Shown in pieces: positions 1 to 10,931 of a stretch of DNA of 64,000 bases. Numbering within the stretch: position 1 is the first letter of the stretch; the number at the start of each line of letters is the position of its first letter. Origin of the DNA: Limnohabitans sp. 2KL-1 (lineage in GTDB: Bacteria > Pseudomonadota > Gammaproteobacteria > Burkholderiales > Burkholderiaceae_C); NCBI RefSeq assembly GCF_003063435.1, contig NZ_NESL01000001.1, positions 558,001-622,000 on the forward strand. Reading direction: 5' to 3'. The translations under genes and the position numbers were made by a program. Below the pieces are notes generated by a model. It had not been told where the DNA came from. It did no database searches and saw only the letters and a program-made list of their open reading frames with translations.

Positions 1-434
1 GCACCATGGTTGTCAATGCTGAGGCGCAATTGGAAAAACTGTTGCAAGATCGGCCAGACCTGAAAGCCCAATGGGAGCAAGAAAGCAAACTCAAGAGCGA
101 TCCTCGTGTCAGCCGCGTTGGCCGTTTTCTAAGGCGTACCAGCCTGGATGAGTTGCCACAATTGCTTAACGTGATTCGCGGTGAGATGAGTCTGGTCGGT
201 CCACGACCTGTTGTGCAGCGAGAACTCAGCCGTTATGGCGACGAAGTCGGCTACTACCTCATGGTGCGCCCCGGCATGACTGGCTTATGGCAAGTCAGTG
301 GACGCAACGATCTGGACTACGACACGCGTGTTTACCTAGACACTTGGTATGTCAAAAACTGGTCTTTATGGCACGACCAAATCATCCTGTTTAAGACGAT
401 TTCGGTGGTTATGAACCGTGCAGGAGCGTATTAA
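1..434 (+). CDS. Undecaprenyl-phosphate sugar phosphotransferase, C-terminal part (cut by window edge)
   Basis: This is the C-terminal end of a membrane sugar transferase of the WbaP/WcaJ type, which moves a sugar-1-phosphate from a nucleotide sugar onto undecaprenyl phosphate at the inner membrane and so starts a surface polysaccharide chain. The frame is open to the window edge, so the start and the N-terminal membrane segments lie outside. Conserved blocks of the catalytic domain are visible: RRTSLDELPQLLNV, GEMSLVGPRPVV and RPGMTGLWQVSGR. It precedes a nucleotide-sugar and O-chain export locus on the same strand, which fits a role in priming that chain. The family is clear; the sugar it transfers cannot be read from this fragment. 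Confidence 0.9.
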   Translation, partial: TMVVNAEAQLEKLLQDRPDLKAQWEQESKLKSDPRVSRVGRFLRRTSLDELPQLLNVIRGEMSLVGPRPVVQRELSRYGDEVGYYLMVRPGMTGLWQVSGRNDLDYDTRVYLDTWYVKNWSLWHDQIILFKTISVVMNRAGAY

Positions 435-573
435 CCACCTAACGCTATGCTTTCTTAAATCTTATGCAGATGCAAGACGACCCATTTGTGGCACCACAAT
501 TTTATTGTCAAAGTTATAATTAAAAGTTACCCTCAAACTTATCTGTCAAGTAACTAAAAAGTTAAAATTTAAT

Positions 574-594
574 GTTGACCAGAAAAATGTCAAC
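574..594. promoter_or_regulatory. Inverted repeat upstream of manC (possible operator)
   Basis: GTTGAC and GTCAAC form a perfect 6-bp inverted repeat separated by 9 bases, inside the AT-rich 190-bp gap between the sugar transferase and manC, about 30 bp before the manC start. The gap is the only sizeable non-coding stretch in the first 12 kb, so the promoter of the polysaccharide operon probably lies here. No convincing -35/-10 pair was found, and short repeats of this size can arise by chance. Confidence 0.25.
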
Positions 595-624
595 GCCTTG
601 AAGGCATTTCAATTCGATTAACTC

Positions 625-2037
625 ATGATCCCAGTAATTATTTCCGGCGGTGTTGGCTCAAGGCTTTGGCCGGTCTCGCGAGAACAGCACCCCAAACCCT
701 TCATACGCCTGGGTGATGGACAAAGTTTGCTACAGAAAGCTTTTTTGCGTGCTGCACAACTGAAAGATGCCCGGTCGGTCATGACAGTCACCAACCGAGA
801 CCTGTTCTTCAAAACCAAAGACGATTACCACGAAGTAGCTCCGTCCCACATGCACTTTTCATACGTGCTGGAGCCCTTTGGTCGAAACACAGCAGCGGCC
901 ATTGCGGCGGCTGCCTTGGAAGTCGAGCGCATGCATGGCCCGAATGAAGTCATGTTGGTGCTGGCAGCGGACCACCTTATTACAGACCAGATTGGTTTTG
1001 AAGTGGCTGTTGACCAAGCTGTGACCTTGGCCAAAAACGGGCAGTTGGTCACTTTCGGAATTGAGCCCTCAGCCCCTGAAACTGGCTATGGGTACATCGA
1101 AGTTGATGGCTACCGAGTGCGCCGTTTTGTCGAAAAGCCAAATGCCGCCAAAGCTCAGGAATACTTGGACTCCGGTAGCTACCTCTGGAATGCTGGGATG
1201 TTCTGCTTCACGGCAGGCACCCTCATTGAGCAAATGCAGCAACATTGCCCCAAAATCATAGCCGCTACCCGGCAGTGCCTGGACGCGTCACGCCGCACTG
1301 AAGACACGTACATCACCCAAATCGAACTCCATGCCGAGAATTTCATGTTGGTGCCCGAAGACTCCATTGACTATGCTGTCATGGAAAAATCTCAAAGCAT
1401 CGCGGTGGTCCCATGTCGCATAGGTTGGAGTGACATTGGCTCGTGGACGGCCTTGGGTGACCTGACCGACAGCGACGACCAGGGCAACCGCGTCATGGGG
1501 CAAGCCATGCTGCACGACACTCGGAACTGCACCATTCAGTCCAGCAATCGCCTTGTAGGTACGGTAGGCCTGGACAATCTGCTCATCATCGACACCCCGG
1601 ATGCGCTGCTGGTGGCTCACCGCAACAAAGCACAAGACGTCAAACACCTGTTTGCCACACTTAAAAACCTCGGTCATGAAACCCATAAAACGCACAAGAC
1701 CGTGCACCGCCCTTGGGGTACCTATACCGTTCTGGAAGAAGGTCAAGGCTTCAAAATCAAGCGCATTGAAGTCAACCCCGGAGGACGTTTGAGTCTGCAA
1801 ATGCACCACCACCGCAGCGAACACTGGATTGTCGTTTCGGGCACTGCCCAAGTTGTCAATGGCGAGCGAGATATCACTATCCACACCAACCAATCCACCT
1901 ACATCCCGGCGGGACACAAGCATCGCCTTGAAAACCAGCAAAAACAAACGCTGGTCATGATCGAAGTGCAAAGCGGTGAATATCTAGGTGAAGACGATAT
2001 CGTCCGATTTGAAGATCAATACGGTCGAGCAGCCTGA
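625..2037 (+). CDS. manC: Mannose-1-phosphate guanylyltransferase / mannose-6-phosphate isomerase
   Basis: Bifunctional type II enzyme that makes GDP-D-mannose from mannose-1-phosphate and GTP, and in many homologues also interconverts fructose-6-P and mannose-6-P. The N-terminus carries the nucleotidyltransferase signature (GGVGSRLWPVSREQHPKPF, about residues 8-26). The C-terminal cupin domain, from about residue 355, carries the isomerase-type block HRPWGTYTVLEEG and the metal-site region LQMHHHRSEHWIVVSG. The length of 470 residues is normal. It feeds gmd and rmd further down. The stop and the wzm start share one base (TGATG), suggesting translational coupling. No clear Shine-Dalgarno precedes the ATG at 625. 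Confidence 0.95.
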   Translation: MIPVIISGGVGSRLWPVSREQHPKPFIRLGDGQSLLQKAFLRAAQLKDARSVMTVTNRDLFFKTKDDYHEVAPSHMHFSYVLEPFGRNTAAAIAAAALEVERMHGPNEVMLVLAADHLITDQIGFEVAVDQAVTLAKNGQLVTFGIEPSAPETGYGYIEVDGYRVRRFVEKPNAAKAQEYLDSGSYLWNAGMFCFTAGTLIEQMQQHCPKIIAATRQCLDASRRTEDTYITQIELHAENFMLVPEDSIDYAVMEKSQSIAVVPCRIGWSDIGSWTALGDLTDSDDQGNRVMGQAMLHDTRNCTIQSSNRLVGTVGLDNLLIIDTPDALLVAHRNKAQDVKHLFATLKNLGHETHKTHKTVHRPWGTYTVLEEGQGFKIKRIEVNPGGRLSLQMHHHRSEHWIVVSGTAQVVNGERDITIHTNQSTYIPAGHKHRLENQQKQTLVMIEVQSGEYLGEDDIVRFEDQYGRAA

Positions 2038-2831
2038 TGCGTGCTTTTTTACAGCCGATCTGGGCATACCGTGGCTTTGTTCTGGGCAGCGTCAAACGCG
2101 AATTTCAGAGCAAGTACCGCAACTCCTTGCTGGGCGCTGCCTGGAACATCATCAATCCCCTGGCCATGATCGTGGTCTACACCGTCATCTTCGCGCAAGT
2201 CATGCGCGCCAAGCTGCCCGGTGTAGACAGCACATTCGCGTACAGTATTTACTTGTGTGCGGGTGTGTTGACTTGGGGGCTGTTTGTTGAAATGGTGGGG
2301 CGTGGGCAAACCATGTTTCTGGACAACGCCAACTTGCTCAAAAAAATCAGCTTCCCGCGCATCACTCTGCCCATCGTGGTGGTGCTCAATGCGCTGCTCA
2401 ACTTTGGCATCGTATTTGGCCTATTTGTGGTTTTTTTGGTGATCAGCGGAAATTTTCCAGGTTGGGTGGTACTGGCTGCATTGCCTGTGCTGGCGGTGCA
2501 AATCATGTTCGCCATTGGCCTGGGTATGGTGCTTGGGGTGTTGAATGTCTTTTTCCGGGATGTGGGGCAGTTTTTTGGTATCTTTCTGCAATTTTGGTTC
2601 TGGCTGACGCCTATCGTTTATCCGGCCAACATCCTGCCTGAGGCTATCAAGCCCTATATGAATTTGAACCCTATGGCCGCTGTAATCGGTGCGTACCAAA
2701 ATATCTTTGTTAGCCATCAGTGGCCTCATTGGGGCACTCTCTGGCCCACAGCTATATTGGCCAGCCTCTTGTGCCTGTTGGGTTTGCGTCTGTTCAAAAA
2801 GAATGCAGGCGAAATGGTGGATGAACTCTGA
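2037..2831 (+). CDS. wzm: O-antigen/polysaccharide ABC transporter permease
   Basis: Inner-membrane permease of the ABC-2 family that, with its ATPase partner, moves a completed lipid-linked polysaccharide to the periplasmic face. The 264 residues hold about six hydrophobic segments, and the N-terminal block REFQSKYRNSLLGAAWNIINP is typical of Wzm proteins. It overlaps manC and the following ATPase gene by one base each (TGATG at both junctions), so the three are probably translated together. Pairing with a long Wzt-type ATPase shows export by the ABC-dependent route rather than Wzx/Wzy. Confidence 0.93.
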   Translation: MRAFLQPIWAYRGFVLGSVKREFQSKYRNSLLGAAWNIINPLAMIVVYTVIFAQVMRAKLPGVDSTFAYSIYLCAGVLTWGLFVEMVGRGQTMFLDNANLLKKISFPRITLPIVVVLNALLNFGIVFGLFVVFLVISGNFPGWVVLAALPVLAVQIMFAIGLGMVLGVLNVFFRDVGQFFGIFLQFWFWLTPIVYPANILPEAIKPYMNLNPMAAVIGAYQNIFVSHQWPHWGTLWPTAILASLLCLLGLRLFKKNAGEMVDEL

Positions 2832-4051
2832 TGGGCACAATCGTCGTCACCCATCTGGGTAAAGCCTACAAGCAATACCCTAACCGCTGGTCGCGCCTGC
2901 TCGAGTGGATCACGCCTGGCTATGCTAAGCGTCACCAACTCAAATGGGTCCTGCAAGACATCAGCTTTACCGTTAATCCGGGGGAGGCTGTTGGCATCAT
3001 CGGCATCAATGGTGCGGGCAAAAGCACGCTGCTTAAACTCATTACCGGCACCACCCAACCCACCACAGGTAACGTACAAATGACCGGCCGCGTGGCAGCC
3101 ATGCTCGAGCTGGGCATGGGCTTTCACCCCGACTTCACGGGCAGGCAAAATGCCTTCATGGCCGGACAACTGCTCGGCATCAGCAGCGCAGACATTGCCC
3201 GGCTCATGCCCGACATTGAAAGCTTTGCCGAAATCGGTGATTACATCGATCAGCCCGTGCGCGTGTACAGCAGCGGCATGCAAATGCGACTGGCCTTCAG
3301 CGTGGCCACCGCCATCAGGCCAGACATACTCATCGTGGACGAAGCCCTTTCTGTGGGGGACGCTTACTTTCAACACAAAAGTTTTGACCGCATACGCGAG
3401 TTCCGAAAACTCGGCACCACGCTTCTCATTGTCAGCCACGACAAAGGCGCCATTCAAAGCATCTGCGACCGTGCCATTTTGCTCAATGCAGGGCAACTGG
3501 CCATGCAAGGAGAGCCTGAAGCGGTGATGGATTATTACAACGCGATGCTGGCTGACCACCAAAATCAGACCGTCAAACAAGAAGTTAAGGATGACGGCAA
3601 AGTTCAAACCATTTCAGGAACGGGAGAAGTCACGATGACGGAGGTGCTCTTGGTCGACGATAAAGACCAGCCCATTGAAATGGTTGCAGTGGGTCAAAGC
3701 GTCTCTTTGCATGTTCAAGTCGACTGCAGCCAATTCATTCCTGAGTTAGTCATTGGCTACATGATCAAGGACAGGCTGGGACAGCCTGTATTTGGAACCA
3801 ACACCCACCACCTCAAACGGCAATTGAAAAATCTGGAGCCTCAAGCCTGTATTCAATTTAATTTTGATTTTGAAGCCAATCTTGGCCCGGGCACTTATTC
3901 AATTGCAGTGGCTGCACACACGGCAGATACACACATTGGCCAAAATTACGAGTGGCGCGATCAAGCGATCATTTTTAGCGTGATCAACACCAAGCACGCA
4001 GAATTTGTCGGCTTGGCCTGGATGCCCCCTTCAGTGAGGTGCACAAAATGA
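2831..4051 (+). CDS. wzt: O-antigen/polysaccharide ABC transporter ATPase with C-terminal carbohydrate-binding domain
   Basis: ATPase of the Wzm/Wzt exporter. The nucleotide-binding domain fills about residues 1-245, with Walker A GINGAGKSTLLKL, signature YSSGMQMRLAFS and Walker B ILIVDEALSVGD. The remaining 160 residues form the extension seen in the Wzt subset that recognises the modified non-reducing end of the chain before export (E. coli O8/O9a type). This extension and the methyltransferase directly downstream support a cap-and-recognise export mechanism. The stop overlaps the next start by four bases (ATGA). Confidence 0.92.
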   Translation: MGTIVVTHLGKAYKQYPNRWSRLLEWITPGYAKRHQLKWVLQDISFTVNPGEAVGIIGINGAGKSTLLKLITGTTQPTTGNVQMTGRVAAMLELGMGFHPDFTGRQNAFMAGQLLGISSADIARLMPDIESFAEIGDYIDQPVRVYSSGMQMRLAFSVATAIRPDILIVDEALSVGDAYFQHKSFDRIREFRKLGTTLLIVSHDKGAIQSICDRAILLNAGQLAMQGEPEAVMDYYNAMLADHQNQTVKQEVKDDGKVQTISGTGEVTMTEVLLVDDKDQPIEMVAVGQSVSLHVQVDCSQFIPELVIGYMIKDRLGQPVFGTNTHHLKRQLKNLEPQACIQFNFDFEANLGPGTYSIAVAAHTADTHIGQNYEWRDQAIIFSVINTKHAEFVGLAWMPPSVRCTK

Positions 4052-5379
4052 CCAATACGTTTTATCGCGCATTTGAGGACCGTCACAGGGGGGGGCGTCA
4101 AACGATCAAGGACCGGCTGCGCGTGTACACGTCATTCGTGAAGCCATTGCTGGAGACTTACCCTCGAGCACAAGCGGTGGATTTGGGGTGCGGCCGAGGT
4201 GAGTGGCTGGAGTTGATGACCGAAATTGGCTATCAAGCCCAAGGTGTGGATCTGGACGAAGGCATGCTGCAAGCTTGTCACCAATTGGGTCTTGATGCGC
4301 AATTGGGGGATGCTATTGTTCATCTTCAGAAACTGCCAGACCAAAGCCAGGCAGTAGTTTCTGCTTTTCATGTCGTAGAACACATTGCATTTGACCAATT
4401 GCAAGAATTGGTGAAGCAAGCCATGCGCGTGCTCCTGCCCGGTGGCCTTTTGATCATGGAGACCCCCAATCCGGAAAACATCGTAGTTGCTACATCGAAT
4501 TTTTATGTGGACCCAAGCCATCAAAGACCCGTTCCACCTTTGCTGTTGAGTTTTGTGGCAGAGCATGCAGGGTTTTTTCGGGTTAAAACAGTCCGATTGC
4601 AAGAGTCCAAAGAGTTGCTGTTCAAGAGCAATGTCAATCTCCAAGAGGTTTTTTCGGGCGTCAGCCCTGACTTCGCAGTAGTGGCTCAAAAAAATGCAGA
4701 TGAACCCATTTTGGCGCTAACTGAATACGCATTTAATGCTGATTACGGGCTAGATCTTGCACTCCTGCTAAGGCGTTGGGACACTCGGTTCGAACAATTG
4801 GAACTCCAACTCAAACATTTTGAAGTTCTAGCGCAACAAGCTTTTGAAAATTCTCTGCAGGCCCAAAATTTTGCGAAACATGCAGAACTAAAAGCGCAGC
4901 AAGCAGAACTAAAAGCGCAGCAAGCAGAGCTTGTATCTCAGCATGCACAATCTACTGCCGAATCATTGCACTCACATGCTCAAAATTTAGAACACAGACT
5001 GCAAGAGGTTCAACACCATTACACGTGGCGCATCACCGCTCCATTCCGTTGGTTTGAGAGTCAATTGAAGCGTTTGCGCCAAGAGGGTTTGACGCATCGA
5101 ACAAAAGCCTTGGGCAAAAAAATCGTTCGAAAAAGCATAGGGTTGATTGAGCAAAAACCAAGACTCCGGCGCTTGCTGGTGAGGCTTAGTCAGAAGGTCG
5201 GCATATATCAGCATCTGAAGAAAGTGAGCCACACGCTCAGTCCTGAGCTCAGCATCTTAACAACGACAGATATCGAAGGCTTGATGGTGTTGCGCGACGT
5301 GTCGTTGTCGCCGTGCTCTCAAAAAATTCATGACGATCTCCTGCGAGAGATTGGCAACATCCAGAAAGGTCGAAACTGA
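4048..5379 (+). CDS. SAM-dependent methyltransferase with C-terminal coiled coil (candidate O-chain terminator)
   Basis: Class I methyltransferase, 443 residues. SAM motif I is VDLGCGRGEWLELM near residue 45, and SAFHVVEHI follows near residue 105. From about residue 245 to 330 the protein is a Gln/Ala/Glu/His-rich helix with heptad spacing, including two identical seven-residue units, and then a basic C-terminal part. The ATG at 4048 is preferred over the GTG at 4039 because it makes an ATGA overlap with wzt and follows GAGG at a proper distance. The place next to a long Wzt and the coiled coil recall WbdD, which caps E. coli O8/O9a chains and measures their length; no kinase domain is seen. 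The terminator role is inference. Confidence 0.8.
   Translation: MTNTFYRAFEDRHRGGRQTIKDRLRVYTSFVKPLLETYPRAQAVDLGCGRGEWLELMTEIGYQAQGVDLDEGMLQACHQLGLDAQLGDAIVHLQKLPDQSQAVVSAFHVVEHIAFDQLQELVKQAMRVLLPGGLLIMETPNPENIVVATSNFYVDPSHQRPVPPLLLSFVAEHAGFFRVKTVRLQESKELLFKSNVNLQEVFSGVSPDFAVVAQKNADEPILALTEYAFNADYGLDLALLLRRWDTRFEQLELQLKHFEVLAQQAFENSLQAQNFAKHAELKAQQAELKAQQAELVSQHAQSTAESLHSHAQNLEHRLQEVQHHYTWRITAPFRWFESQLKRLRQEGLTHRTKALGKKIVRKSIGLIEQKPRLRRLLVRLSQKVGIYQHLKKVSHTLSPELSILTTTDIEGLMVLRDVSLSPCSQKIHDDLLREIGNIQKGRN
4882..4923 (+). repeat. Perfect 21-bp tandem duplication inside the coiled coil
   Basis: Bases 4882-4902 and 4903-4923 are identical, and a third partial unit follows. Each unit encodes seven residues (AELKAQQ), exactly one coiled-coil heptad, so gain or loss of a unit would keep both the reading frame and the heptad register. 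Confidence 0.9.
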
Positions 5380-5380
5380 G

Positions 5381-7861
5381 ATGCGTATCGTCATTGACAT
5401 GCAAGGCGCGCAAACAGAAAGTCGGTTTCGTGGCATAGGACGCTATTCGCTCTCCCTCGCGCAAGCAATCGTTCGTCATGCAGGCCAGCATGAGGTTTAT
5501 TTGGCGTTAAATGGCCAGTTGACGGATAGCATTGATGGTATTCGTGCTGCTTTCAACAGCATTTTAAAGTCAGACCATATACGGGTATTTGATATACCCT
5601 TGCTTCAAAACGTGGAGAGTTGGTCAAACCTGTCGGCTGAAATTATTCGCGAAGATTTTTTGGCGTCATTGAAGCCTGATGTGGTGATTTTGACCAGTGT
5701 TTTTGAAGGGCATTGGGCCCATGCTGTCACGTCTATTGGGCTTCATGCAAAGTCCTTCAAAACTGCCGCAGTGCTCTACGATCTTATCCCTTTGATACAT
5801 GCTGATCAGTACTTGCTTGATGCAGATCTGAAAGTCTATTACAACCGAAAATTAAAGTGGATCAAACAAGCCGATTTGCTCTTAGCTATTTCGGATTCAT
5901 CACGGAAAGAGGGGATTGATCACCTTCAACTCGACCCAGAAAAAGTGGTCAATATATCGACCGCAATTGGTCCAGAATTCAAGCCGCCGTCATTAAACGC
6001 TGAAAAAATCCAAGCGATTCTTGCCAAATTTAAAATCCACAGGAAAATGGTTCTTTATGCGCCAGGTGGCTTTGATCCTAGGAAAAACTTCGATCGGTTA
6101 ATTAGCGCATACAGCCAATTGGCTGAAAACTTAAGAGCTGAACATCAGCTCGTCATCGTCAGCAAACTTAGCCCATCGCAACGCGCTGAATTAAACGCCA
6201 TGGCGAAGCTGCATGGCTTGCGCGATGATGAACTTGTTTTAACGGGGTACGTTGATGACGAGGAATTGATTGCGCTGTACGCACTGACTCAACTCTTCGT
6301 TTTTCCCTCTCTTCATGAAGGCTTTGGGTTGCCTGCATTAGAGGCCATGGCCTGTGGTGCTCCAGTTGTGGGGTCCGGGACCACATCTTTGCCGGAAGTG
6401 ATTGGCTTGAGCGAGGCTTTGTTTGATCCGGAGTCAACTGCATCCATGGCGCAAACAATGGCACGTGCGCTGACCGATGAGGTATTCCTGCAGCGTTTGC
6501 GCAGCCATGGTGCATCTCACGTCCATCAATTCAGTTGGGATCAAAGCGCCAAAACAGCGATTCAAGCGTTAGAACGCTTGCACCTGGAAGCCCCCCCTGT
6601 GCACAGCTGCAAAACAGACCTGCTCAAAGCACTCGCGCAAACAGCTATAGACACCAAGCCAAGCCCTGCGGCTTTGAAAGAAGTCGCCAGAGCCATTGCT
6701 TTCAATCAAGGTGGCCCTCGACGCCAATTACTGTTAGACATTTCGACATTGGTCCAGTCTGATGCCAAGTCTGGGATACAACGGGTCGTGAGAAGTTTGG
6801 TCAGTGAGTTGTTCAAACAGGACATGGGCCACATGGTTGTCCAGCCCATCTACTTTGAACACGGTGCATACCGGTACGCCAATGCGTTTTGTGAGGAAAG
6901 ATTCTCGCAAACCACTGGGGTTGGCGATGCGACAGTCGATTTCTTTCAAGACGACGTCTACCTCTCGCTCGACTTGAACATGCACCTGAGTAAGCAAACC
7001 CATCATTTGCATCAAAATTTGCGGCATCGCGGATTGCGTGTTGCGTATGTGGTTTACGACATCTTGCTCGCACAGCAACCTCAATGGTGGACGCCAGAGA
7101 ACGGCACACTCTTTCTGACATGGTTGAGAAACATTGGCGAAGTTGCAACGGATTTGGTCTGCATTTCCCAGGCTGTAGCGGAAGATACTGCTCAATGGTT
7201 CTTGAACCATCCACTTCGACGCCGTGATGGTGGACCTGCTTTATGTCATTTCCATTTGGGTGCAGATGTCGGCAGCAGCCTGCCTAGTCAAGGCGTACCA
7301 AAGTCTGCCGGCGACACTTTATCGGCCTTGAAAGACAGAATCAGCTTCCTGATGGTGGGTACCGTAGAGCCCCGCAAAGGTTACGCGCAAACCTTGGCAG
7401 CATTTGAATTGCTGTGGGATAAAGGTTTAGATATCAACTTGGTCATCGTGGGTAAGCGTGGATGGTTGGTTGACACACTGGTAGATAAACTCAGTAAGCA
7501 TCCTGAAAAGCATCACCGTTTGCATTGGCTTGAGGGCATCAGTGATGAATACTTGGAAAAGTTATACGAGGCATGCGATGGTCTGATTGCTGCAAGTGAG
7601 GGCGAAGGCTTTGGCCTGCCATTGATCGAAGCAGCACAACACGGTCTGGACCTGATCGCCCGTGACCTGCCTGTCTTCAGAGAAGTGGCCTCGGACAGTG
7701 CGTACTATTTTCGAGGCTTGGCTCCTGAACATTTGGCAGATGCAGTTTTGGCCTGGCTTGCACTTTATGAGCAAAAGCGACAACCAAGTACCGAAAACAT
7801 GCGATGGCTGACTTGGAGAGAGTCAGCTGAGCAATTAATCAAAAACATGAAACTGAACTGA
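5381..7861 (+). CDS. Two-domain glycosyltransferase (GT4 + GT4)
   Basis: An 826-residue cytoplasmic protein with two GT-B glycosyltransferase modules in tandem. Module 1 is about residues 1-410, with the nucleotide-sugar motif FPSLHEGFGLPALEAMACG; module 2 is about 450-826, with EGEGFGLPLIEAAQHG. Both EX7E-type motifs look intact. Tandem transferases of this build polymerise the repeat unit in ABC-dependent O-antigens (the WbdA type), so this may add D-rhamnose or mannose residues with two linkages. The start at 5381 (MRIVIDMQG) lies two bases after the preceding stop; longer in-frame starts would run deep into the methyltransferase gene. Linkages and donor are not readable. Confidence 0.88.
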   Translation: MRIVIDMQGAQTESRFRGIGRYSLSLAQAIVRHAGQHEVYLALNGQLTDSIDGIRAAFNSILKSDHIRVFDIPLLQNVESWSNLSAEIIREDFLASLKPDVVILTSVFEGHWAHAVTSIGLHAKSFKTAAVLYDLIPLIHADQYLLDADLKVYYNRKLKWIKQADLLLAISDSSRKEGIDHLQLDPEKVVNISTAIGPEFKPPSLNAEKIQAILAKFKIHRKMVLYAPGGFDPRKNFDRLISAYSQLAENLRAEHQLVIVSKLSPSQRAELNAMAKLHGLRDDELVLTGYVDDEELIALYALTQLFVFPSLHEGFGLPALEAMACGAPVVGSGTTSLPEVIGLSEALFDPESTASMAQTMARALTDEVFLQRLRSHGASHVHQFSWDQSAKTAIQALERLHLEAPPVHSCKTDLLKALAQTAIDTKPSPAALKEVARAIAFNQGGPRRQLLLDISTLVQSDAKSGIQRVVRSLVSELFKQDMGHMVVQPIYFEHGAYRYANAFCEERFSQTTGVGDATVDFFQDDVYLSLDLNMHLSKQTHHLHQNLRHRGLRVAYVVYDILLAQQPQWWTPENGTLFLTWLRNIGEVATDLVCISQAVAEDTAQWFLNHPLRRRDGGPALCHFHLGADVGSSLPSQGVPKSAGDTLSALKDRISFLMVGTVEPRKGYAQTLAAFELLWDKGLDINLVIVGKRGWLVDTLVDKLSKHPEKHHRLHWLEGISDEYLEKLYEACDGLIAASEGEGFGLPLIEAAQHGLDLIARDLPVFREVASDSAYYFRGLAPEHLADAVLAWLALYEQKRQPSTENMRWLTWRESAEQLIKNMKLN

Positions 7862-7869
7862 GTCCATAA

Positions 7870-8912
<1,043 letters not shown>

Positions 8913-8913
<1 letters not shown>

Positions 8914-9791
8914 TGCACATTCTTCTGACCGGAGCAGACGGTTTTACAGGCCGTCACTTTGCCGAAGCTGCGCAAAATGCTGGGCACCAGATCACAGCCT
9001 TGACAGCCAATCTGACCGACAAAGCTGCCGTGGCCCAACAGGTGTGCCAAACCCAACCTGATGCCGTGGTGCACTTGGCTGCCATCAGTTTTGTAGGCAG
9101 CGCCGATGAGGCAGCCTTCTATGCCGTCAATGTGGTGGGAACCATGAACCTGCTCCGTGCCTTGGCTGTGTTGGCGCGACCACCAGCCAAAGTACTTGTG
9201 GCCAGCAGCGCCAACATCTACGGCAATTGCGACTCATCTCCCATCACTGAAGACCAAACGCCTGCACCCGTCAACCATTACGCTGCCAGTAAACTTGCCA
9301 TGGAACACATGGCGCTCACACTGGCGGATCAGTTGCCCATCGTCATCACCCGTCCCTTTAACTACACCGGAGCCGGGCAGGGCGGCCAATTCCTCATCCC
9401 CAAACTGGTGGACCACTTCACCCGAAAGGCTCCCACCATTGAGTTAGGCAACCTGCATGTCGAGCGCGAATTCAATGATGTGCGCATGGTCTGCGAAGAT
9501 TACCTTGCCCTTCTGGCGTACGGCCAAAGCGGGCAGACTTACAACATCTGCACTGGCACCACCTACACTTTGCAGCAAGTCATTGATACGCTGAGCCAAC
9601 TCACGGGCCATCAAATCCAGGTGCGGGTCAACCCCGCATTTGTGCGTGCCAGTGAAGTGCACCGCTTGTGTGGCAGCTCCAACCAATTGCAGCGTTTGCT
9701 GGCGGGCAAAGGCATCACCCGGACACAGCCTGCTCTCGCGCAAACTTTGCAAAACATGCTCAGTGCCGCGCAAGCCAAGGTCCTCTGCTGA
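8913..9791 (+). CDS. rmd: GDP-6-deoxy-D-mannose (GDP-D-rhamnose) reductase
   Basis: Extended short-chain dehydrogenase, 292 residues, with the nucleotide-binding motif TGADGFTGRHF at the N-terminus and the catalytic Tyr-x3-Lys in NHYAASKLAMEH. After gmd, such a reductase makes GDP-D-rhamnose by 4-keto reduction. A GDP-fucose synthase (Fcl) would also need epimerase activity, but the short N-terminus and absence of Fcl-type blocks favour Rmd. The start overlaps the gmd stop (TGATG), and the stop is followed at once by the next ATG. Confidence 0.85.
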
Positions 9792-10931
9792 ATGATCAAG
9801 GTTGCCTTCAACGCGGTTCCGTTGCTGTCACCCTTGACTGGCATTGGGCAATACGCCAAGCAACTGCTACAAGGCCTGGATGCGCAAACACAAGTGCAAG
9901 TGCATAAGTTCTATGCCACCAGCTGGAGCCAAGAAACCAGGCAGCAACCCCTGCCCCGTATGGCCAACCGCTGGAAAGGTTGGATCAAAAAATGGGTGCC
10001 CAACAGCTACCAGCACGCCAGAATCGTGCAACAAAAATACTTTTCAAAAGGCGTGGTCAGCATTAAACCTGACCTCTACCACGAGCCAAATTTTTTGGCA
10101 TATGAATTCGATGGTCCCAGTGTCATCACCGTGCACGACTTGTCCTGGATACGCTATCCGCACATGCAACCCAAAGAGCGCGTCCGTGCCATGGACCAAT
10201 ACTTTGAGCCCGGCCTGCGCCGGGCATGTCGAATCCTGACGGACTCGCATTTTGTCAAGCAAGAGCTGATCGATGTGTTCGGCATATCGCCCCACATTAT
10301 TCACCCGGTACACCTCGGGGTAGAGGTGCAATACCAGCCCCATACTTCACAGCAGACCCAAGCTACCTTGAGCCGACTGGGCTTGATCCATGGACGATAC
10401 CTGTTGGCAGTGGGCACACTGGAGCCGCGTAAAAACCTGCAGCACGCCCTGCAAGCCTTCATGGCGATGCCAAAATCCCTGCGACAGCAGCACCCCTTGG
10501 TGCTAGTTGGTATGAAAGGTTGGAACGCCAGCCAGCTCGAAAAGCAAATCGCGCCCTTGTTGGCTGCTGGCGAAATCAAGCAACTTGGCTACCTCGCCCG
10601 CGAAGACCTCACAAAAGTCACGGCGGGAGCTTGTGCCCTTGTTTACCCCTCGGTCTACGAAGGCTTTGGACTGCCGCCTCTCGAGGCGATGGCTTGTGGC
10701 GTCCCGGTCATTGCCTCCAATGTCTCGTCTATCCCAGAAGTGGTTGGCGACAGCGGCCTGCTGATTGACCCCGGCAACGTGGATCAACTCACCCAAGCCA
10801 TGCTGACCCTGTCTCAAGCCCCCGACCTTCGCCAGGCTTATTCAAGCCGAGCGTTGATCCGAAGCCGCCAATTCAGCTGGGACCAGTGCGCCCGCGAAAC
10901 ACTGAGCGTTTACCGCGCCGCTATCGCATGA
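9792..10931 (+). CDS. Glycosyltransferase family 4 (WbpY-like position)
   Basis: A 379-residue GT-B glycosyltransferase with the acceptor-side N-terminal domain ([17 protein letters not shown]) and the donor-side motif [19 protein letters not shown] near residue 285. [10 protein letters not shown] marks the start of the donor domain. In the P. aeruginosa common-antigen cluster a protein of this size, WbpY, adds D-rhamnose to the O-chain; the same neighbours here suggest an equivalent role, though the assignment rests on context and size only. Its stop overlaps the following start by four bases (ATGA). Confidence 0.88.
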   Translation: MIKVAFNAVPLLSPLTGIGQYAKQLLQGLDAQTQVQVHKFYATSWSQETRQQPLPRMANRWKGWIKKWVPNSYQHARIVQQKYFSKGVVSIKPDLYHEPNFLAYEFDGPSVITVHDLSWIRYPHMQPKERVRAMDQYFEPGLRRACRILTDSHFVKQELIDVFGISPHIIHPVHLGVEVQYQPHTSQQTQATLSRLGLIHGRYLLAVGTLEPRKNLQHALQAFMAMPKSLRQQHPLVLVGMKGWNASQLEKQIAPLLAAGEIKQLGYLAREDLTKVTAGACALVYPSVYEGFGLPPLEAMACGVPVIASNVSSIPEVVGDSGLLIDPGNVDQLTQAMLTLSQAPDLRQAYSSRALIRSRQFSWDQCARETLSVYRAAIA

